Notes: generated by a model not told the origin, from the sequence alone. Shown: positions 21,637 through 33,609, counted from the stretch's first letter. The stretch is 40,392 nucleotides of DNA from Marasmius tenuissimus (GCA_029532415.1 JAQOTA010000039.1:1-40392); one strand, 5' to 3'. Translations and numbers: made by a program.

Positions 21637-23881
21637 ATGGTTTTCTATAAATTATTGTGCGTGAATCTATCACTGCCTCTCTTGACAGCCAAAAGACAGC
21701 CAAAAACTGACCCGAAACTTTGATTTTTCTCGTCCGAATTCGGCACACAGCTTCATTCTTTTCCTCCTTCCTCTCGTTGCATCTTTCGCAGTTGAAGCAC
21801 CCAACCAAGTCACAGTCGGAAAGTCTGCTGAAGTCAAGTGGATCAGGCATAACGGGGATACATCGTCGTTCAGCTTACTGTTGCGGAGGAATGACCAGGA
21901 TCATGGGGGCGTCTTGATCACAACAATACGTTCGACCCAAGCGTCGCAGGGAACAGCACAGTTCACAACAGACCAAGCGACGTGCGTTATTCTTTTCGTC
22001 GACATCAATTCAACGCTGACTTAGTTACCAGGAACTATCTGATCGAGGTCATCACGGACTTGTCGGAGTGAGTTCCTCGAATAAACCTTCCAAATCGACA
22101 ACGTTGCGAACTTTATCCAGACTCGCAGATGACCAGCAGCCTCAGCGGATCCTCGCCTCCAGTTCCACGATCAAGTCCGTACAAGACTCGAATCCTCCGG
22201 CAACTACTCAAAAGTGCGTGTCTTGTACATTTCTTCGTAGAATGGTATTTGATCCTGAAGTATCCCTCTCCTGCAGTCCTCCTCCAGCTTCCACGGCCAC
22301 CCAGCAGACTACCCAGCAGACTACCCCAAGGCCGACAGCCACAACCACCTCGCCTTCGACAAGTACCACCACAACTTCACGTTCTGGGTAATGCTCTCAT
22401 TTGTCCGCGGCTTCACTTTGTTAATCAAACCATCCATAGTGACTCGAATAATAACGCAGGGTCAGTAGGAATCTCTTCGGGAAAACTTCGACGTTAATGA
22501 CTCAGTATAGTGGTGCTCAAACTCAAACGTCGAGCCAAACACAAACGACGGGTACAGAAGGGAATGACAATCCCGGGTATGCTCCTCAGCTCTCATTCTC
22601 AACATGCGATGCTCAGAGATGTTCAAAAGCTCTATTTCAGCTTCAGGTACGGGCGGCGAAGCTACCTCCACCGGTAGTAGCCCTACTTCGTAAGTTCAAG
22701 TCGTCGGTTGCCACGTCATTGTTTTTCATCCATCGTCTGACAGAGAGTCTCCATCAAACCTCTCAACGAATTCTGGGAGTCCGCCTGCTGGAGGAGATAG
22801 CAGTATCCCGTGCGTGTCCAATTCATACCTGACAAAAAGGTTGCTCAATTTCATTGCTTGTAGAGCAACTTCAACCGGCTCGGGAACGGGAACGGGTCCA
22901 ACCCCCACGGATTCTTCGTCACCGGAGCCGCCCTTGGCTGGCGCGACCTCCAAGAAGAATAATCTCGGTGTCATTCTCGGGAGCGTCTTTGGCGGCCTTC
23001 TGTTCATTCTCCTAATCTTCATCCTCCTCTTCGCTTATAACCGGCGTAAACGTCGACAACTTACTCGAGAGTTCGCTTTCCGACGGGACCTCATGGTTGC
23101 ACGACCATCACCGGACATGGAGGAACAGAGGTCGAGCGAAAATAGTAGGATGTCGTTCTGGCCGGTGGAGCAGTCTTACAAGAGTACTGATTTCACCGGG
23201 GAATCCTCTACTCGAGAAACCCACGTCTCGAGCTCGGATTCGTTCACTGAGGGACTTCAAGCCTACCAGAACTATTGGAACAGCCAGCCCGAGACGCTCA
23301 ACACTATTCACACATCCAATCTTTCGGCATCAACTGGAACATCGACGAATGCATCCTCATCCCCGTCAGTGTTCTACACTGCTGTTCCCCAGGGTCGTGC
23401 AGCAGCGGCACAAGTACCTCAGGTTCCCCAACCTCTGTACCAGACTCCTCGTGCAGCTTTGCAACAGCAGCAGCAACCCCTTTACCAGACTGGGCAGCCG
23501 CTCTATCAGACCTCGACCCAGCAACCCCTCTACCAGACCCAGCAACTCGCTCCCGGGTTCACCTTCCCTGCACGGCCGGTTTCTAGCACAATTTCTCGGA
23601 CGGTTTCTACGCCTACGTCTACTCAGACGGATCGTCAGACGGCTATTCAGAATAAGATCAACCAACTTCGAATCCAGATGACTCAGCTACAGGCGGAAAA
23701 CGCTCGGGGAAGTGGGTCATCGGGAGGGTCTACTTACAGTGATGGTGGTGACAAAGTACAAAACAGGGAGGGGATACAGCGGATTAGGGAGGAGATCGGA
23801 AGGCTTGAGGAGATCATGAACTCGAGCTGGGCGAGGAGGAACGAGAGTGCTGGTGATCTCCCCGCTGGGTTGAGAACGTAG
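21637..23881 (+). CDS. Divergent class B surface protein with PLYQT repeats and TDRQ coiled-coil tail, copy B5
   Basis: Exon 1 (21637-21656, MVFYKL) ends at a phase-2 intron; the next exon completes a strong leader (FFILFLLPLVASFAVEA) and gives NQVTVGKSAEVKW and DTSSFSLLLRRND. A short exon reads NYLIEVITDLSE (about 22033-22068). Several Ser/Thr/Pro-rich stalk exons follow up to about 22860, with borders only approximate. The last exon (about 22862-23881) has a helix (NLGVILGSVFGGLLFILLIF, about 22962-23022), AYNRRKRRQ and a long tail of about 280 residues. The tail carries four PLYQT motifs in a Gln/Pro-rich stretch (about 23437-23547), then TQTDRQTAIQNKINQLRIQM and IQRIREEIGRLEEIM. These are the same two helices as in B1-B4, much diverged. 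No final VPxEML motif. Confidence 0.78.
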
Positions 23882-25396
23882 GGCGGAACTCCGAGGAGTT
23901 AAACATACGGACACTCGTTTCTTCTTCTGTCTTTGCTCATTGGACTCTGGTTTCTCGGTACTCACAATCTTCCTCTCAAACTCCCTCCTCTCCTTCCTTC
24001 CTCTCCTCAATCGACACACACACACATACATTCATTCTTTTCCCGCTCACATGCATGCTCTACTTACTGTGTTTTTATCGTTGGCTCGTGTTTTGGATTC
24101 TTCGCAACTCTGAACTCGAATCACCTATTTGTATCAGTTGTATCCATACAACCCGTGTCTTTTGTTCACCTGGCTATGCTTTCCCTTGTTGTTTGGGTCA
24201 TGGAACATAGTACATTCTACCTATCACATTCATGGTCCCCTCCTGTCTGTACTGTACTATACAATTTGGCTTTCGGTGGTAGTGAAGTCGAGTTAGGGTT
24301 ACACTTGAGCCTCGAAATACTTTACATTTTCGTGACGGTTTGTATGTATGTGAGTTCCGTGTCGGGTATGAAGTATGTGGCTCCCTGTCGGTGAAGATCC
24401 CCCTCCGAATAGTGATGTCAGGTTTGAGTTCACTGTTCAGTACGTTCAGTAAGCTTAGGAGGCCCGACATTAATCCGCGTCGCTGAAAGAAGACCGAGGC
24501 TGACTTCGTCTGCCGTCAAGGTCGAATCATAGACATACAGCTTAGATCCTAGGGGGGCTCATCATTCGCTTGAGTATCGAGAACGGGATTAGAGGGCACC
24601 CTGCACGCTGCCTATCATCTGAGCCAGCTAATCCTCGATGGGTGGCCCATCGTTAATATATGCCCTCGATCCTCGATGCAGAGCCAGTGCGCTAGGTTCC
24701 ATGTGCACTCGCGACAGTGTCTTCATAGCTGACGGAAGTGGCTCGGGTTGATTCAAGATAGCTCAGGATCGACTAGAATTGCGCTTATTTCAGCACAGAT
24801 GGCGATTAGAGGGCTCAGGCACCTTTGGGTAACCTTTGCATAACTCTCGGTGTCAAAGCATCGACAGAATGAATGTCGGTATCGAAAACATAAGTACACT
24901 CCTTAAATCCTTGAAAACGAGTAACAACTTCCATCTCGGCTGTCAGTCGAAGTGTGGATTCGCATTATGATTCTGCGTGGCGTATGGCGTTCCTCAAAGT
25001 CTAGATCTTCGGTATGCCGTTTCGGCATCGAAGACGACGTGGTGTGTCGGCTCGGGTTGTCCATATGTCCGTTTACTCGAGTCCCCCCCTGAACTAGTAC
25101 CTCCTGAGTATGAACCCATCGTCGGGGAAAGCGGGGAAGGAGAATTGGCAATCCTCATGTTCGCTCACTGGTATGTCTCTAAAGCCGATGCTTTCCTGAA
25201 AATAGCATGAATCATACGGGTAGATAGATAAAATGATACATGGGCGGGTACATACTACAGGCGATAGAGTTCGGTCGAAGATACAAATACAGATATGGTA
25301 CATCTTCGCATGATTCGCCAGTACAGTAAAGCATAATCGTCTATGGTGATGAGCATACGCGTTAGGAGGCTTCGTCCTTTTGAACGCCCAGTATGG
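23882..25396. other. Convergent intergenic region, no supportable gene
   Basis: B5 and the minus-strand transcription factor converge on this stretch, so its ends are 3' untranslated sequence. Open frames are short, AT- or pyrimidine-rich and without motifs. A CA microsatellite-like run is at about 24016-24026. Confidence 0.5.
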
Positions 25397-28300
25397 TTAG
25401 TATGTACCGGTATTCTGGGAAGCCCAAGTTGTAACAGAAGAGTTCGTTGCTTTGGCGTTAACCGCAACGCCCGAATCCGACTCTGGGGTCCAAAGTAGCT
25501 GTCCTAGTTCGTTGATGGTGGCTTCGTCAAATTCGGGACCAAAAAATAACTGTGCTCCTGGCTCTAAACCAAGAGTGTTCCATTCGGTTGAAGGGCTCGT
25601 CATCTGTTCATTCAGCCATTGGGCCTCATGGGGGTGAAGTTGATCGTATTCTCGGTGAGAACGTAGATGTGGCTGGTGACCGTGTGGGTGGATCTTCGCC
25701 ATATTCGAAGAGGCGGGGTGGTACGGCGGCCGACATTCCTGTCTCGGCGCATCAGAAGCATTGGAATTCACTGCTTGTGCTGGGACACCAGTATTAGCAG
25801 CATCGACCTGAATGAGAGTGTGAATAAGTCGATATAGGGTAAGGCTTTGAGAAGATAGATTCACCATGATCCTCTTGGCTATCCTTTCCATCGGAATACT
25901 GCCCGGCGCTCCACGCTTTCGCGAGGACCCTCGCGGGTCGCCCACAGCTAAAGATAATATGAATAGAAATTCTCAGGCTGAACGGGAACGTGACACCGAC
26001 CAAGCATTCCTTCGAGGAGAGCTATAGCATTTTGGGAGACCGTGGAAACGTTTCGGGTAAGCCTACGGAAGCGGAGTGAATGTTTGGCCGTAGAACGGGA
26101 ATAGCCATCGACAACAGCTTACTTGAACAGGCTGAGCGCCTCTTTCAGTTCCATCCTTCTTGACTCTACGGCAGAAGGATTCTCCGTCTTGAGATGACAT
26201 AGGTCAATGAATAACACGACCGCCTGTGGTTTGACCAGTTTCAGCGTCAGACATATGAAGCCTAGCGCGCTTCCACTTACCGCTCCGAATCCATAGAACA
26301 TGACCAGCCACCACTTCAAGAAGGTTGCAGAATGCTCTGGAGTTGACTTGAGATAGTGTAGGATCGCACGAGCTGAGTCGATACACTGCTCTGTTGACTT
26401 TGCCTAGAAAGGGTTTGTCAGCTTCCGTCAGCCTCACACACATGTCAAAGTGCACTCACGTATTTACGGTCATGGTAACCCTTGTACAGGTACGGCCGAT
26501 GTAGTCTCATTCGTCGAGTTTCTCCCATAATCAATGCAAGCAGTGTCTCCATATCCTGCACGCCCATTGTCTCCTGTTTGATCGGAGGGTGCTGCATACC
26601 ACTCTCCGTATGTTGAAACTGGGAAGGAATACCGTTAAGCATCGTGGCAAGCCGGGCGTCCGTTTCGATCACGAAACCGTAGTTTCTGGAGTTGGAGTAT
26701 CCCGAGTGAGGATACATTGACAACATCGCATTGAGGTTGCTGTTGTCGACAATCTCCCTGTATATTTCGACAAAACGAAACCTCGTGAGCGAGAACGTCA
26801 TTTGCTAAGAGTAATTATAGCCAGGTTAAGGGGAATGAGGACAATGAGCGCCGTTACCAAGGTATCAAAAGGGGAAATCATACCGTATACTGATTGTTGT
26901 CGACAGGGATCTCCCGTCCTTCGACCAAATCCGTGTCGTTGACATTGGCAGGTAGTCCAGTAAAGTTTTGACTGGGATGTATTGAATAGGCGCCATTATG
27001 CGCTGCTGCGTGAGACCAGTCATTGAACACCTAGGACAATCCAAATCAGATTCGAATGAGAAACGAGAGAGGCGAAGAGATACTTACTAGATTCCACCAA
27101 ACACGACGAGCAGTTTCTCTTCTGATGATAGATCTCCATGGGTCGGCGAATGTTCGGTTCTCGTTTTCCGATCCAAGGCGAGACAGCCCGAGATTCTGAG
27201 CGATCTGTGAGGGTGAACGATCCCAAAATCAGTACCGGGCGAAACGGGTGTAGAAGGAAAATGACGATGTAGACGCCAGCCATAGATAATGTCTGATCGT
27301 CGATATGATCCCAGACAACATCTGTGGCTGTCTATAAGGTTACGGCCACGACTAACCTTGATAGCTGAGCCTAGGAGTGCCCATTGTGAACTGGAAGAGA
27401 GTTGGTCAGCAAACATTTCTCAGATAGTAGGTAAAACAAGGAAGCATATGAATAGAGAGCGAATCGGGCGCATCAACGACGGTGCCCGGGGAGAGTGGCA
27501 CAGGATGTTCGTGAGAACTCACTCAGCATCATCTAAATTCTGCTGGTACACGCCCATTAGTCTGTAAAATGTGAAGCCGATTGAATACACACAGATAAAG
27601 GGCGGTAGCGAAGAAGACTTACATCAAACATTGAACGGATTCCAAGGTATGGTTCGACTCATAGTTGTCGATCCAAAGACACGCCTGAGCGGCACTGTAA
27701 AGCCTTTTAGACAAGGTTGCAGCCTCTTGACTTCCGATGTTCAGCCTCTGACATATCTCAGGCTCGATAAGGTTTAGTCCAAGGCAGAGTACCATGAACA
27801 TCGTCGACAGGAAGGGAAGAGATATTTGGCCGAATCCGCTTCCCGCTGGAACGTCACCGCCGGCGGAAGATAATCCAAATCGGGATATCTCACGAAGGTG
27901 CTCGTTCGCCTCGATGACGAAAGAGGGGTAATGAAATATCTTGGTATACCACTCTATTCGGGCAAACTTCGATATTCCAGGAAAGTTGTCGTCAGTGGAA
28001 TGTAAACCCTGGGAAATAAACAAAGGAGACTCACATAGAACTCAATGAGCTCCTTAGTTTGGGATTCATGCGGGAGAAGTAATGCTAACTTTGGTATGAT
28101 ATTTGTGGACGGGTCAACGAAGAGAGACAAAGGATGGAACTCCGAAAGACAGAATGGGAGAATTGCATCGTTGGGTGTTGGGGGTGTTGGTAAAGAATGA
28201 GCTCCTGGTTGCACCGTGTGGCTAAGCGTTGACCACGGATATCCACTGGATTTGTGGTCCGCCAAGAGCTCTGAAGCCGCTCGATGTCGATTGATCCGGT

Positions 28301-28930
28301 TACCCATCGCGAAGTCCTCGAGCACCATAGCGATCTCCTCGTCAGACGATGCCGCGACCTCCGGGGAACGAGGAGCTTCAGATATGATCTGATGCTCGTG
28401 CCAGACTGTGTGTCCAGGCCCAGCCGGGGACGGTTGAGCGTAGCCATTCGGAGTCACAAATCCAGCGGAATAATCGTGACCACTGAGAATGTCGGCTCTA
28501 CCAGCCGCGATCGACAGGAAGAGATCCTGAGGAAGAAACTTTGAGAGCCTTGAGACAACTTTCTCGACGACGCCCAGACGATTGACAACGTCATCGAGAG
28601 TTTCAGCCATGGTTCTTCCCGAGCTATGAGAGCTTTGTGAGTAGAGAAGGAGGCGAGTTTTGACGGCTTACCTCGCCACGCTGCGATCTACCTCCCGACA
28701 AACCTCACTTTCGCCACGTAGAATGCACGGAGCACAGGGATACTCCCGGTTACCTATAACAAAAGCAAATTGTAAATACTCGAACGTTTCCAAGGGTTTT
28801 GAGACATGCATTTAATTTTCCTCTTTCGACCTACAAGTTGATGAGTTGGAATCGTCGAGGTAAGAAAAGATTACCGCCTACATTGAAAGCAACTTTGAAT
28901 TGGTCGCGAGCACGTTCTACCGTCGGACAT
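25397..28930 (-). CDS. Zn2Cys6 fungal-specific transcription factor
   Basis: Fourteen exons on the minus strand join in frame to about 875 residues: 28882-28930, 28786-28830, 28672-28753, 28035-28623, 27623-27966, 27523-27561, 27357-27390, 27088-27204, 26884-27030, 26460-26804, 26281-26403, 26123-26223, 26001-26062 and 25397-25947. The first three small exons build one intact zinc cluster: SCFQCRKRKIKC, then PCAPC and C50, with cysteines at 14, 17, 24, 38, 41 and 50. A leucine/valine heptad segment follows (about 60-85), typical of the dimerisation coil. The middle has the fungal transcription factor homology domain: FARIEWYTKIFHYPSFV, GVYQQNLDDA, WALLGSAIKIAQNLGLSRLG, ARRVWWNLVFND, MRLHRPYLYKGYHDRKY. 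The C-terminus is polar with an acidic end. Targets cannot be read from sequence. It is the only DNA-binding regulator here. Confidence 0.92.
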
Positions 28931-29070
28931 CGAGGGTTGACCAAGTCGAGGGAGGAGTTAATAAGAGAAGCGGTTTGAGGAACCCGAATTATAAAAGCAA
29001 GCTTTTGAATAAAAAGAGTCAGTGTCGCCATTTCCGACAGGAGGTGCTTTGTCACAAGTGGCACCGGATA

Positions 29071-29336
29071 CTGTACCATTTCGAGATGATCGTCAGGTCA
29101 CGCGTCACAGGGGACCCAGAAATGGTGAAATGTCACACCCTGTCACGCGTCCCAGGCCTGACTGTCGAAAATTTTCCGAAGTTCAAACCCAAATTTGGCC
29201 CAGAAATCGCCCAAAAACGACGAATTTCGAAAAAATTTCCGGTCGGTCACGGCGGACCGACCTTCCTGTCGAAACCAAAAAGTGAAACTTTTGGTCACAG
29301 GTCACACCCCCTGACGAATATCTCGAAATGGTACAG
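29071..29336. mobile_element. Short TIR element (MITE) with TA target duplication
   Basis: The left end reads CTGTACCATTTCGAGAT and continues to CGTCAGG. The right end is its reverse complement, from CCTGACGA to ATCTCGAAATGGTACAG, giving a terminal inverted repeat of about 27 bases with a few mismatches. Both ends are flanked by TA (29069-29070 and 29337-29338), the duplication made by Tc1/mariner-type transposases. The element is 266 bases, non-coding, and full of GTCAC motifs. It lies about 140 bases upstream of the transcription factor start. Confidence 0.75.
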
Positions 29337-29338
29337 TA

Positions 29339-30579
29339 TGGAATACTTACCTCGAAAGGTGCGCGCCCTCCCAGGTTGACTACGGAAATCGTTGCAGTAC
29401 AAGCGAGTACGGTCAAATCCTCCCGAGTCAAATTAACGTTTTATTTCCTTCCAGCGATAGGGTGGGTGCCAGGCTGACTTTACGCAATTTTTTGACGTTT
29501 TCAGATCCAGGACGATTTTTGCATCCCGTAAGGGATCCGAAGCTATGAGTGTGGCAAGACGTTAGTCGGTCTTTTACCGCAATATGTCGGTCGATTTAGC
29601 GTTACATGCTTCCCTAGGAGCCTAGCGGGAGCTAGAGGAGGCTGGGTAATGCGTTCCAGACGATCGAGCCTCCTAGCATAACAATAAGGTATGTTGATGA
29701 AAATTTGAGGTTATCACAGGATTTGAGTCCCGTCGAGCCCATAAAGACACATTCAATGAGGTATAGTCAAGGTGTTGCGAGTGGGGAAAGAATCGTCATA
29801 GATCAGATGCAAGAGTGGTGAAGCCTTTGCATAATATACCCAAATAAGGTCCCTTTTTGTGAACGCATTTCGGCATTTTCCGTGCCGCCTTTCATTCGAA
29901 CCACAACATTGGGCAGCTTCACGAGGACTGTCAACATTTACTTTGGTCAGGATCCACGACCCCTGTCACGGCAATTACAGCCTGTTTCGACATACGGAGG
30001 TAGTCTGGCCCATTCGGGCTCAAGTTACCTTTGAGTCGGCTTTCACGACTGACCATTCATTAATACAGGAGCAATGCCTTCCGATTTCAGCCTGGCCGAG
30101 TCCCCTTGGGTACTACAACAATCCGAAGATATTGCAAATTGCGTTTGATTTACTGGTATCGCTTTTTCAATGAATCCGGAAGACTAGTGAATGACCTTCT
30201 CGATTGTCGACCTACTTGATCTTGTATATCCACTAGCTCAGTGGCAAAAACACGGAAGAACCAGTTGAATTGATCTGAATCGCAGACCCGACTATACCAC
30301 TTCGCGAGCCTGGGTACGAAATAGGCGCTCATACAGGCAACCAGCGCTACTTCACATCTTCGGTATTCGTTTCCATGGGCGCGATTGCCATCGTTACCGG
30401 TGATGGATAGCGTCTTGATGAACTGTGCCATTGATGATATTTCACAAGCCGACCCCAACTCCCTCGACACCGATGCTGGGGCGCAGAAGGGGCTGTTACG
30501 CAGTCAAATCAACTTTCCGCCCCCGCGCCCCACTTCCACCTCTTCTACGACCGCGCGAAGGCAGACATTATGTACAAAG
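29339..30579. other. Non-coding region with remnants of class D flanking sequence
   Basis: No gene. At 29836-29900 the sequence GCCTTTGCATA and the following 60 bases resemble the 3' flank of the class D copy ending at 31790 (GCCTTTGCATATG). At about 30290-30420 it resembles the region before the D1 and D3 starts: ACCAGCGCTA, CTTCGGTATTCGTTTCC, GCCATCGTTACC. So this is an upstream flank of copy D0 and perhaps the tail of a lost earlier copy. Confidence 0.55.
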
Positions 30580-31790
30580 ATGCTCAAATTATCAATGTAC
30601 GTTGAAATTATCAGCCTTCTGCCACAGTTACCGACGAAGCCAGATTAGCGATGATCATGTGGATCACTGTGGACTGTGGCATAAAATTACTTATCTGGAG
30701 ACCTGGAATCAGCGAATGGAATCGTATCACAGAGACATGCGACTCCTGAAGACTTTATTACCTGATCCTCGCATGAGCAGTTGGTCCTCGGTAATCGAAG
30801 ATGATCCTCAATGCTAGAGCGTAGTAGTAGATGAGAGGAAACTTCGACTTGTCTCAGGAAATGAAACTTTCCAGGCCGATAAGACAGGGTACGTGTCTTC
30901 ACACAGATGTCTTGACTGTCGGTATTGACCACCGCTCGCGTTGCACAAGAAACACAGACTTTTATCCGGAAGGTGAGTGGATCGTTCGGTTGTGTGTAGG
31001 GCACATAGATAATAACATCTCTAGAGACAAATCATTGGGGACTGAATTTAGAACATCAGGGTAACTACTCGAACGTCACTTCCAACAAGTCCCAATCAGT
31101 ATGCTCTAGAATTCTCTGTTTGGGAGGCATTTTTGTCCACCTTCTCGTACCAATGGCAGTGATGCACCTGACCCTCAATCATCACCTCACCGTAAACATC
31201 TTCATGGCCAATGAGGTCTCACAGTAGCAACTCTGAGTTTGATAGGTTGCAACTGAGGCCTGAGGGCTCTGCGCTGAGAGTTTCCGGCATCTTCACCTTC
31301 TACCCTATACCAATGCAATAAACAAAACAAGTTGGCACCCTTTATTTTGTTATGCTTGGAACTACTTTATCCGTCGCAGTGGGTTTTCACCAGTATCGAC
31401 AAACTCATGAGCAAATATGACTCGGCATCCTTGAAGAACCTCCCCATGTACGTATAGTCAAACCGCAAAATTAGGCTTCAAGTCCACCGGGACATGTTCT
31501 CAGTTGTACTGGACATTAAGTACAGGCTTCTCCCAACCTGGCTCTTCCTCATCTCCGAGTTGTGCCTCGCCCTTATATTGGGTATACAAATCAAAAGACT
31601 ATGACGCGGGTTTCCCTTTCGAAAGGTTGAGAGCACGTCGGCTCTTGACCTTACTTCCGTACGGTGTACCGCACTCTTACTCTATCTATTCGGGTGGGAG
31701 TTTGAGCGATGCCGTGCCGGGCCGTTGGAGGAGCTCATCCCTCGTTCCAAGAACACTACAACGGCGCCCACGCCTCAGTCTTCGGCTTAG
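30580..31790 (+). pseudogene. Class D surface-protein relic, copy D0
   Basis: The start ATGCTCAAATTATCAAT followed by a GT donor matches the first exon of copy D4 (MLKSL, phase-2 intron). The 3' end matches the class D tail: GAGAGCACGTCGG, GGGAGTTTGAGCGATG and ACGGCGCCCACGCCTCAGTC before the stop at 31788-31790. Reading frames are broken: the tail sequence runs through at least two frames, the helix is not recognisable, and the expected ectodomain is barely visible. Hence a decayed full-length copy. Confidence 0.65.
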
Positions 31791-32222
31791 TTGGATTAGA
31801 CTGTATCAGACTATGGATGTATGATGTATCGATAGAGTCGACACTGATCGAATGGATGAGGCCTTTGCATATGTAATCCAGATACCTTTTTTTTGTGAAT
31901 AGTTTGGTGCGGGCTTTCATTTCTTCACGTTTAGCGCCGACTTGGTCACCCAGCGCTAATTCACAGCTTCGGCATTCGTTTCTAGGGGTTTGTTGTCCAT
32001 CTTTTGCCATCGTTACCCATGATGGATAGTATCTTCGAATGGAGATTCCGAGACTGTCTCTCAAGTATGTTCCTGCCTTACGCAATATCAGAGCTCCCCT
32101 CCAACAATGATATGATGAATATGGCGATGGACTCATCGCACTCGTTGATGAGTTAAGTTCGACAATCAGCGCTCTAGTCTCTCTCCTTTCTCCTACTACC
32201 ACGACAAGCACAGGGTTGTTTT
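31791..32222. repeat. Class D spacer repeat (3' flank plus upstream region)
   Basis: The spacer between D0 and D1 is repeated between D2 and D3 (37552-37963) and, in part, before D0 (about 30290-30420). Shared parts include ATGTATGATGTATCGATAGA just after the stop, ATCCAGATACCTTT, TCACCCAGCGCTAAT, CGGCATTCGTTTC and CATCTTTTGCCATCGTTACC. It marks the class D duplication unit and probably contains its promoter. Confidence 0.7.
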
Positions 32223-33609
32223 ATGCATGTCTCTGCCTTCTTTCTGTATGTCTCCATTTTTTCTTTTTTCTTTTCACTCCATATTGGTAGCCTTCGCTGA
32301 CAATTGAAGGGATCTAGACCTGTTTATACCTTCCACTGTGACCGTAGGGGTAGAGGCGACGGCGACGTGGACGCATGGACTCAATCAGCCCACACATTTT
32401 CACAAATGGCTCGGTTTTGCTCCCATTGATAGGGAATCTCATGGGGTAACGATTCTAGCAAACGGGAGTGTTTTCGCGAATACATCAGGGACCCGACCTG
32501 TAAAAGTGGATGCACCAGGGTGAGGATATAATCTTAGGCTAATGTGGCTCCGGGCATCGATAATTCGAAACATTTACAGGATGTACCATCTGATCTCTGG
32601 GGGGCGAGTGTAAACTTCTTGTGTGTCCGTATCAGTTATTGAGCATAATGCATTCTTAGGGATAATATCCATCCAACAAGACTTGCGTTCTCAGCAACAG
32701 TAATATCTGGGTATGTTTCGCTCTGTCACCTTTTCTATTGAGCGGTTTTCTGACCGCTATTCAGGGAAAACACATTTTCAACTGTAACCCCGATTGGGTA
32801 GGTTTGGGGCTTCTGATGTCGGTTGCCTTCTATTCTAATATGGAGAGGTAGTGAACAAACCGCCTCCCCTTCACGCTCAACTAGGTAAGAGACTTTGCGC
32901 ATGTCTGGCAATTCTCTGCAGTAACCTCAGAATCTGATTACCAATGAATATGCTACCGGTCAGTACCAAGCCGAGTTCCACAACAGCCGCCACCAATCCA
33001 GGTTCTACAACAGCACCAGTTTCCGAGCCCAACACAACGCAGAACGCAAAAAATGAGGTTGGCATTGTTCTTTCGAGTGTACTCGGAACTCTCTTGTTAG
33101 TGGTCATCGTCATATTCACCGTAATGATCCGCCGGTATCGACGCATTACTCGGATCACACGCGAGATCTCCAAAGTACCTCTCTCAACTGATACCGACAA
33201 GACGCAGAATACGGCTCAACATTCCTGGTGGACTTCTCCGTCATACAGCTTCACAAATAGCTACCACTTGAAGTCGGGGTCAATATCGACCGGGACGTAC
33301 ACAGATCCCTCGACTTCACAGTCATCCTGGACATCCGCTGGCACGAGCTCCTTAGGCTCATCCTCGACTTCGAAGAGTATCTCGCCCTCGGAGTCGGTAT
33401 CCCAATCTAGTCGGGGAAGAAGGATCATGTGGAAGTTCCCTCTTATAAAGGCGGAGAGCACATCGGATATCGACCTTCCTGCCGTGCCGGAATCCGTCCA
33501 TTCGAGTTGGAGTTTGAGTGATGTTGAGCCGTTGAGGAGGTTCCCACACCCGATTCCTAAGATTACTACTACAGCGCCGACGCCTCAGTCATCAGTATTG
33601 TCGGACTAG
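32223..33609 (+). CDS. Class D single-pass surface protein, copy D1
   Basis: Exon 1 (MHVSAFF) ends at a phase-2 intron (32243 on). Exon 2 (about 32311-32521) reads FIPSTVTVGVEATATW, then HFHKWLGFAP, and ends DAPG. A short next exon gives MYHLISGG. The last part (from about 32944) has an S/T stalk, a helix (VGIVLSSVLGTLLLVVIVIF, about 33058-33117), the stop cluster RRYRRITRITR, and a tail of about 150 residues containing WWTSPSYSFTNS, DIDLPAVPESVHSS and TTTAPTPQSSVLSD. The leader is poor: after splicing it contains DLDLF and is hardly hydrophobic. Middle exons (32580-32940) could not be joined with confidence, so D1 may be partly damaged. Confidence 0.6.

Noticed and set aside
23933..24394. 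Hydrophobic 153-codon open frame downstream of B5
   Set aside because: It starts about 50 bases after the B5 stop, has no motif, and its composition is that of a pyrimidine-rich 3' untranslated region. Hydrophobicity follows from T-rich codons.
28831..29079. Minus-strand open frame reading ERARDQF, at first taken as a zinc cluster that had lost its cysteines
   Set aside because: Shifting the frame from the ATG at 28930 and splicing at 28881/28830 gives an intact CFQC-RKRKIKC motif, so this frame is a shadow.
28900..29379. 159-codon plus-strand open frame
   Set aside because: It overlaps the first exon of the transcription factor on the other strand and runs through the MITE, so it is a chance frame.
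29859..30173. 104-codon open frame
   Set aside because: It lies in sequence that resembles the class D flank and has no matching counterpart frame in the other copies.
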